Below are positions 59,762 through 64,000 of a stretch of DNA of 64,000 nt, piece by piece. The translations under genes and the position numbers were made by a program. Position 1 is the first letter of the stretch. Each line of letters begins with the position of its first letter. This stretch comes from Neisseria sp. Lineage in GTDB: Bacteria > Pseudomonadota > Gammaproteobacteria > Burkholderiales > Neisseriaceae. The stretch is taken from NCBI GenBank assembly GCA_030528455.1, contig JAUMYW010000001.1:89589-153588 (forward strand), given 5' to 3'. The notes under the pieces are model-generated. The model saw nothing but the letters and a program-made list of their open reading frames with translations, did no database searches and was not told where the DNA came from.

Positions 59762-60118
59762 TTAAGCCAAAGCAGCTTTTGCTTGTTCGACTAATTTGGC
59801 AAATGCGGCTTTGTCAAACACAGCCAAATCAGCCAATACTTTGCGGTCCAGCTCAATCGCAGCACGTTTCAGGCCGTTCATAAATTTGCTGTAAGACAAA
59901 CCGTTTTCACGGGCACCTGCATTGATACGGACAATCCACAATTGGCGGAATTGGCGTTTGCGCTGACGACGGTCGCGGTAAGCATATTGACCGGCTTTCA
60001 TCACCGCCTGTTTGGCAACACGGTAGACGTTTTTACGACGGCCGCGATAACCTTTGGCCAAAGCTAATACTTTTTTGTGACGGGCACGTGCGGTAACACC
60101 GCGTTTTACGCGTGGCAT
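59762..60118 (-). CDS. rplT: 50S ribosomal protein L20
   Basis: 118 residues, very basic; [16 protein letters not shown] opening and [20 protein letters not shown] are diagnostic. L20 represses its own operon in E. coli by binding the messenger upstream of rpmI; I see no confirmed operator here. It starts 13 bp after rpmI. Confidence 0.97.
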   Translation of the reverse strand: MPRVKRGVTARARHKKVLALAKGYRGRRKNVYRVAKQAVMKAGQYAYRDRRQRKRQFRQLWIVRINAGARENGLSYSKFMNGLKRAAIELDRKVLADLAVFDKAAFAKLVEQAKAALA

Positions 60119-60131
60119 ATTCTAAACTCCT

Positions 60132-60329
60132 TTAAGCGTAGGGCAACATTTTAGCAACAGAAGCCAAATCACGCTCGTTTACCATAGAGGTGCCGCGCAA
60201 TTGGCGTTTGTTTTTGGTGGTCTTTTTGGTCAGGATGTGACGCTTAAACGCATGTGCGCGTTTCACACCGCCGTTACCCAGTACTTTAAAGCGTTTTTTC
60301 GCGCTCGACTTGGTTTTCATTTTAGGCAT
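60132..60329 (-). CDS. rpmI: 50S ribosomal protein L35
   Basis: 65 residues; [14 protein letters not shown] opening is diagnostic. ATG 60329 with GGAG upstream is chosen over an in-frame ATG 18 bases earlier. It is the third gene of the thrS-infC-rpmI-rplT operon. Confidence 0.96.
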   Translation of the reverse strand: MPKMKTKSSAKKRFKVLGNGGVKRAHAFKRHILTKKTTKNKRQLRGTSMVNERDLASVAKMLPYA

Positions 60330-60467
60330 GGGAAAACTCCATATCATTTATTAGATAAGGTATAAGGAGGCCGCCTGCAGACGGCACTTGAAACCCGAAT
60401 ACCACGATTTTCGCTGCTGCTCAAAGATTTCCCGCCACAGCAATTCGGGAAATGCGGAATTATAATC

Positions 60468-60989
60468 TTATTTTTTCTTCGGCGCAATCATCATTACCAT
60501 CTGACGGCCTTCCATTTTCGGAAATTGCTCAACCTGACCGACTTCCGCCAAATCTGTTTTCACGCGTTCCAACAGTTGCGCTCCAAGCTGTTGGTGGGCC
60601 ATTTCGCGACCGCGGAAACGCAGAGTTACTTTTACTTTGTCGCCATCTGCCAAGAAACGGTTAATATTGCGCATTTTGATTTGGTAATCGCCTTCGTCTG
60701 TCCCGGGACGGAATTTGATTTCCTTAATTTGCACTTGTTTTTGTTTCTTTTTGGCCTCGTCGCGTTTTTTGGCCTGCTCGTATTTGAATTTGCCGAAATC
60801 CATCAGTTTGCATACCGGAGGCTTGGCAGTAGGGGAAATCTCTACCAAATCAACATCCTGCTCTTCAGCCAAAGACAAGGCCTCGCGCAAACTGACTACA
60901 CCCAGCTGTTCGCCGGCTCCACTGATCAAGCGCACTTCTTTTGCGGTAATTTCACCGTTGATTCGTGCTTCGCGTTCTTGTGCGATGAT
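60468..60989 (-). CDS. infC: Translation initiation factor IF-3, rare ATC start
   Basis: 173 residues. [18 protein letters not shown] at the N-terminus and [15 protein letters not shown] in the C-domain identify IF-3. There is no ATG or GTG at the right place: the frame reads through TAGGAG, a 5-base spacer and then ATC-ATC-GCA-CAA, so the first ATC (60989) is the start. This fits meningococcal IF-3 (MIAQEREAR, 173 residues) and the known habit of infC to use a non-canonical start, which lets IF-3 limit its own synthesis. Confidence 0.95.
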   Translation of the reverse strand: MIAQEREARINGEITAKEVRLISGAGEQLGVVSLREALSLAEEQDVDLVEISPTAKPPVCKLMDFGKFKYEQAKKRDEAKKKQKQVQIKEIKFRPGTDEGDYQIKMRNINRFLADGDKVKVTLRFRGREMAHQQLGAQLLERVKTDLAEVGQVEQFPKMEGRQMVMMIAPKKK

Positions 60990-61081
60990 GAATTCTCCTA
61001 TAAAGGTTATTTGAAACACGCCGATTTTATTCAAGCGTGGAACTTTATGCGGCTTCCGGACCGCTTTATGCCGTCTGCACC

Positions 61082-62992
61082 TCAAGACACCAAATGTTCT
61101 GCTGCTTCCCGCTGCAGGCGAACAATAAAATCTTCAATACTGATGCTACCTAAATCTTCGGCTTTACGGCGAACGGCCACTTGGCCGTTTTCCATTTCTT
61201 TATCGCCGACAACGATTTGATAAGGATAACGATACTGGCTGTTATCACGGATTTTGTAGCCGATTTTTTCGTTTCGTAAATCCAGCTCCACACGGAAACC
61301 GGCAGCTTTCAGCTTCTCGGCCACCTTGCGGCAGTAATCGGTCTGTTTTTCGGTGATATTCATAATTACCATTTGTACCGGTGCCAGCCACAACGGGAAT
61401 GAACCGGCATAGTTTTCAATCAGAATGCCGATAAAGCGTTCCAAAGAACCGCAAATCGCACGGTGCAGCATAACCGGACGGGCACGACCGTTGTCTTCGG
61501 TAACATATTCTGCTTCCAAACGTTCCGGCAAAACAAAGTCCAGCTGGATGGTACCGCACTGCCAAGAGCGGCCAATAGCATCTTTGATATGATATTCCAC
61601 TTTCGGACCGTAGAACGCGCCTTCGCCGGGCAATTCTTCCCATTCTATGCCGCAGGCGGTCAGTGCATCACGCAAACCCTGCTCAGCTTTATCCCAAGTT
61701 GCGTCCGAACCGGCACGTTGCTCGGGACGTAGCGACAGTTTTACGCTCACCTGCTCGAAGCCGAACTGTTTGTAAATCTTCATTACCAGCTCGTTAAATG
61801 CTTTGGCTTCGGTGGTAATCTGCTCTTCGGTACAGAAAATATGGGCATCGTCCTGTACGAAACCGCGCACGCGCATCAGGCCGTGCAGCGCACCGCTCGG
61901 CTCGTTGCGGTGGCAGGAACCGAACTCCGCCAAACGCATTGGCAAATCGCGGTAAGAACGCAGGCTGTTGTTGAAGACCTGAACATGACCAGGGCAGTTC
62001 ATCGGTTTGACGGCGTATTCGCGTTTCTCCGATTGGGTAGTGAACATATTGTCTTTATAGTTCTGCCAGTGGCCGGATTTTTCCCAGAACGTTTTGTCCA
62101 TAATCTGTGGGGTTTTGATTTCCTGATAACCGGCAGCGGTTAGTTCTCGGCGCATATGCTGTTCGACAACCTGCCACAAAGCCCAACCGCGCGGATGCCA
62201 GAACACCATACCCGGTGCTTCGTCCTGCAAATGGAACAAATCAAGCTGTTTGCCCAATTTGCGGTGGTCTCGTTTTTCAGCCTCTTCGATACGCGTGATA
62301 TAGGCTTTCAAATCCTCTTTGCTTGCCCAAGCCGTACCGTAGATACGTTGCAGCATTTCATTATTGCTGTCGCCGCGCCAATATGCGCCCGCCAGCTTGG
62401 TCAGCTTGAAATGTTTGAGAAAACGGGTATTCGGAACATGCGGCCCACGGCACATATCGACATATTCCTGATGATGATACAGCCCCATTGCTTCCACTTC
62501 CGGCATATCTTCAATCAGGCGCAGCTTGTATTCTTCGCCGCGTTCTTGGAATGTTTTAATGGTTTCTTCGCGAGGTGTCATCACTTTGATGACATCGTAA
62601 TCCTGACTAATCAGCTCTTTCATACGCGTTTCGATAGCGGCAATATCATCGGGCGTAAACGGTTTTTCGGTTGCAATATCATAGTAAAAACCGTCTTCGA
62701 TAACGGGACCGATAACCATTTTGGCATCAGGATAAAGCTGCTTGACCGCATGACCGACCAAATGCGCGCAGGAATGGCGGATAATTTCTACACCTTCCTC
62801 ATCTTTTGGTGTAATGATTTGCAAAGAAACATCACGCCCAATCAGTTCGCAGGCATCAACCAACACACCGTCCACTTTGCCCGCAACCGTTGCTTTCGCC
62901 AAACCCGCTCCGATGGAAGCAGCTACCTGGGCTACCGTAACAGGTTGGTCAAACTGACGGACGGAACCGTCGGGCAAAGTAATGTTGATCAT
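61082..62992 (-). CDS. thrS: Threonyl-tRNA synthetase
   Basis: 636 residues: TGS domain (1-60, LPDGSVRQF), editing domain with [11 protein letters not shown] and the later CRGPH, class II core (motif 2 [22 protein letters not shown] region, zinc ligand Cys in MNCPGH, motif 3 [16 protein letters not shown]) and anticodon domain. ATG 62992 (MINITLPDG) has GGAG seven bases upstream and matches meningococcal ThrS; the longer frame to 63118 runs into the tRNA gene. It heads the infC operon with 92 bp between stop and infC start. Confidence 0.97.
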   Translation of the reverse strand: MINITLPDGSVRQFDQPVTVAQVAASIGAGLAKATVAGKVDGVLVDACELIGRDVSLQIITPKDEEGVEIIRHSCAHLVGHAVKQLYPDAKMVIGPVIEDGFYYDIATEKPFTPDDIAAIETRMKELISQDYDVIKVMTPREETIKTFQERGEEYKLRLIEDMPEVEAMGLYHHQEYVDMCRGPHVPNTRFLKHFKLTKLAGAYWRGDSNNEMLQRIYGTAWASKEDLKAYITRIEEAEKRDHRKLGKQLDLFHLQDEAPGMVFWHPRGWALWQVVEQHMRRELTAAGYQEIKTPQIMDKTFWEKSGHWQNYKDNMFTTQSEKREYAVKPMNCPGHVQVFNNSLRSYRDLPMRLAEFGSCHRNEPSGALHGLMRVRGFVQDDAHIFCTEEQITTEAKAFNELVMKIYKQFGFEQVSVKLSLRPEQRAGSDATWDKAEQGLRDALTACGIEWEELPGEGAFYGPKVEYHIKDAIGRSWQCGTIQLDFVLPERLEAEYVTEDNGRARPVMLHRAICGSLERFIGILIENYAGSFPLWLAPVQMVIMNITEKQTDYCRKVAEKLKAAGFRVELDLRNEKIGYKIRDNSQYRYPYQIVVGDKEMENGQVAVRRKAEDLGSISIEDFIVRLQREAAEHLVS

Positions 62993-63017
62993 CTGCATAC
63001 TCCGAAACTGATAACAA

Positions 63018-63065
63018 GCCGTCTGCAACGCCCATTCCGCATTTCGGAAGCACGCTGCAGACGGC
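63018..63065. repeat. Inverted CA-type DUS pair between tRNA-Val and thrS
   Basis: GCCGTCTGCA at 63018-63027 and its complement at 63056-63065 with a 28-nt loop. It could fold after the tRNA-Val gene and separate it from thrS. Confidence 0.5.
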
Positions 63066-63073
63066 CTTAAATA

Positions 63074-63150
63074 TGGTAGGCACGATCGGATTCGAACCAA
63101 CGACCCCCACCATGTCAAGGTGGTGCTCTAACCAACTGAGCTACGTGCCT
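63074..63150 (-). tRNA. tRNA-Val (anticodon GAC)
   Basis: Acceptor stem AGGCACG/CGTGCCT (7 bp), D-arm AGCTCAGTTGGTTAGAGC, anticodon stem CCACC/GGTGG with loop TTGACAT giving GAC, variable loop GGGTC, T-arm TTCGAATC, discriminator A and an encoded CCA at 63074-63076. Very close to E. coli tRNA-Val(GAC) in the D and anticodon arms. Confidence 0.95.

Positions 63151-64000
<850 letters not shown>

Overview
This 64 kb window is chromosomal DNA from a member of the Neisseriaceae, most likely a Neisseria or a very close relative. The evidence is close protein-level resemblance of many genes to meningococcal versions (ClpX, NrdB, PlsY, IF-3, ThrS), an infC gene that starts with a rare ATC codon, and about 60 copies (counted by eye) of the 10-mer GCCGTCTGCA on either strand. 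That 10-mer is a DNA uptake sequence (DUS) differing from the classical Neisseria core GCCGTCTGAA at one base. Eight classical AA-type copies are also present. Many copies are paired as inverted repeats between genes and double as terminators. I cannot fix the species.

Layout. 1-6826: hemW (cut by the window edge), plsY, folB, ung, pbpG, clpX, cysK and a small lipoprotein. 7003-13673: a PpiD-type chaperone, then class Ia ribonucleotide reductase (nrdA, nrdB) with its helper ferredoxin. 13739-20576: coaBC, a Gcr-family membrane protein, aroE-mtgA and ettA. 20762-22046: dusC with a probable prophage or island scar upstream of it (a phased array of 9-bp repeats and an integrase-like N-terminal stub). 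22047-28620: a BCCT choline/betaine transporter, the ppsA/ppsR divergent pair and apt. 28743-34736: gmk-rpoZ-spoT, rpsU with a long structured leader, yqeY and dnaG (the rpsU-yqeY-dnaG macromolecular-synthesis group).

34750-43810: two small unknown proteins, a DUF4198 metal-related exported protein behind a Zur-like box, dut and dcd (dUTP metabolism), lepB-lepA, a small glutaredoxin-like protein, a cytosolic-carboxypeptidase-like M14 enzyme, and glnA. 44112-50702: gltS, two lipoproteins, an RsmB-type methyltransferase, an EamA transporter, grxD, upp and a small unknown. 51048-54527: a four-gene SitABCD/YfeABCD-type iron/manganese ABC transporter behind a perfect 7-1-7 Fur box. 54732-63150 (minus strand): thrS-infC-rpmI-rplT, then pheS-[HrgA-like gene]-pheT-ihfA, and tRNA-Val(GAC). 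The window ends inside tgt.

Most of the window is conserved housekeeping. The accessory or unusual parts are: an HrgA-like HARE-HTH plus probable PD-(D/E)XK protein inserted between pheS and pheT, a locus known to carry restriction-modification genes in meningococci; the repeat/integrase scar at dusC; a small frameshifted membrane ORF between nrdA and nrdB; a long rpsU leader with an extended Shine-Dalgarno lacking a good start codon; and mixed DUS dialects, with three of the eight AA-type sites lying in pheST. I saw no CRISPR array, rRNA operon, intact insertion sequence or intact prophage.
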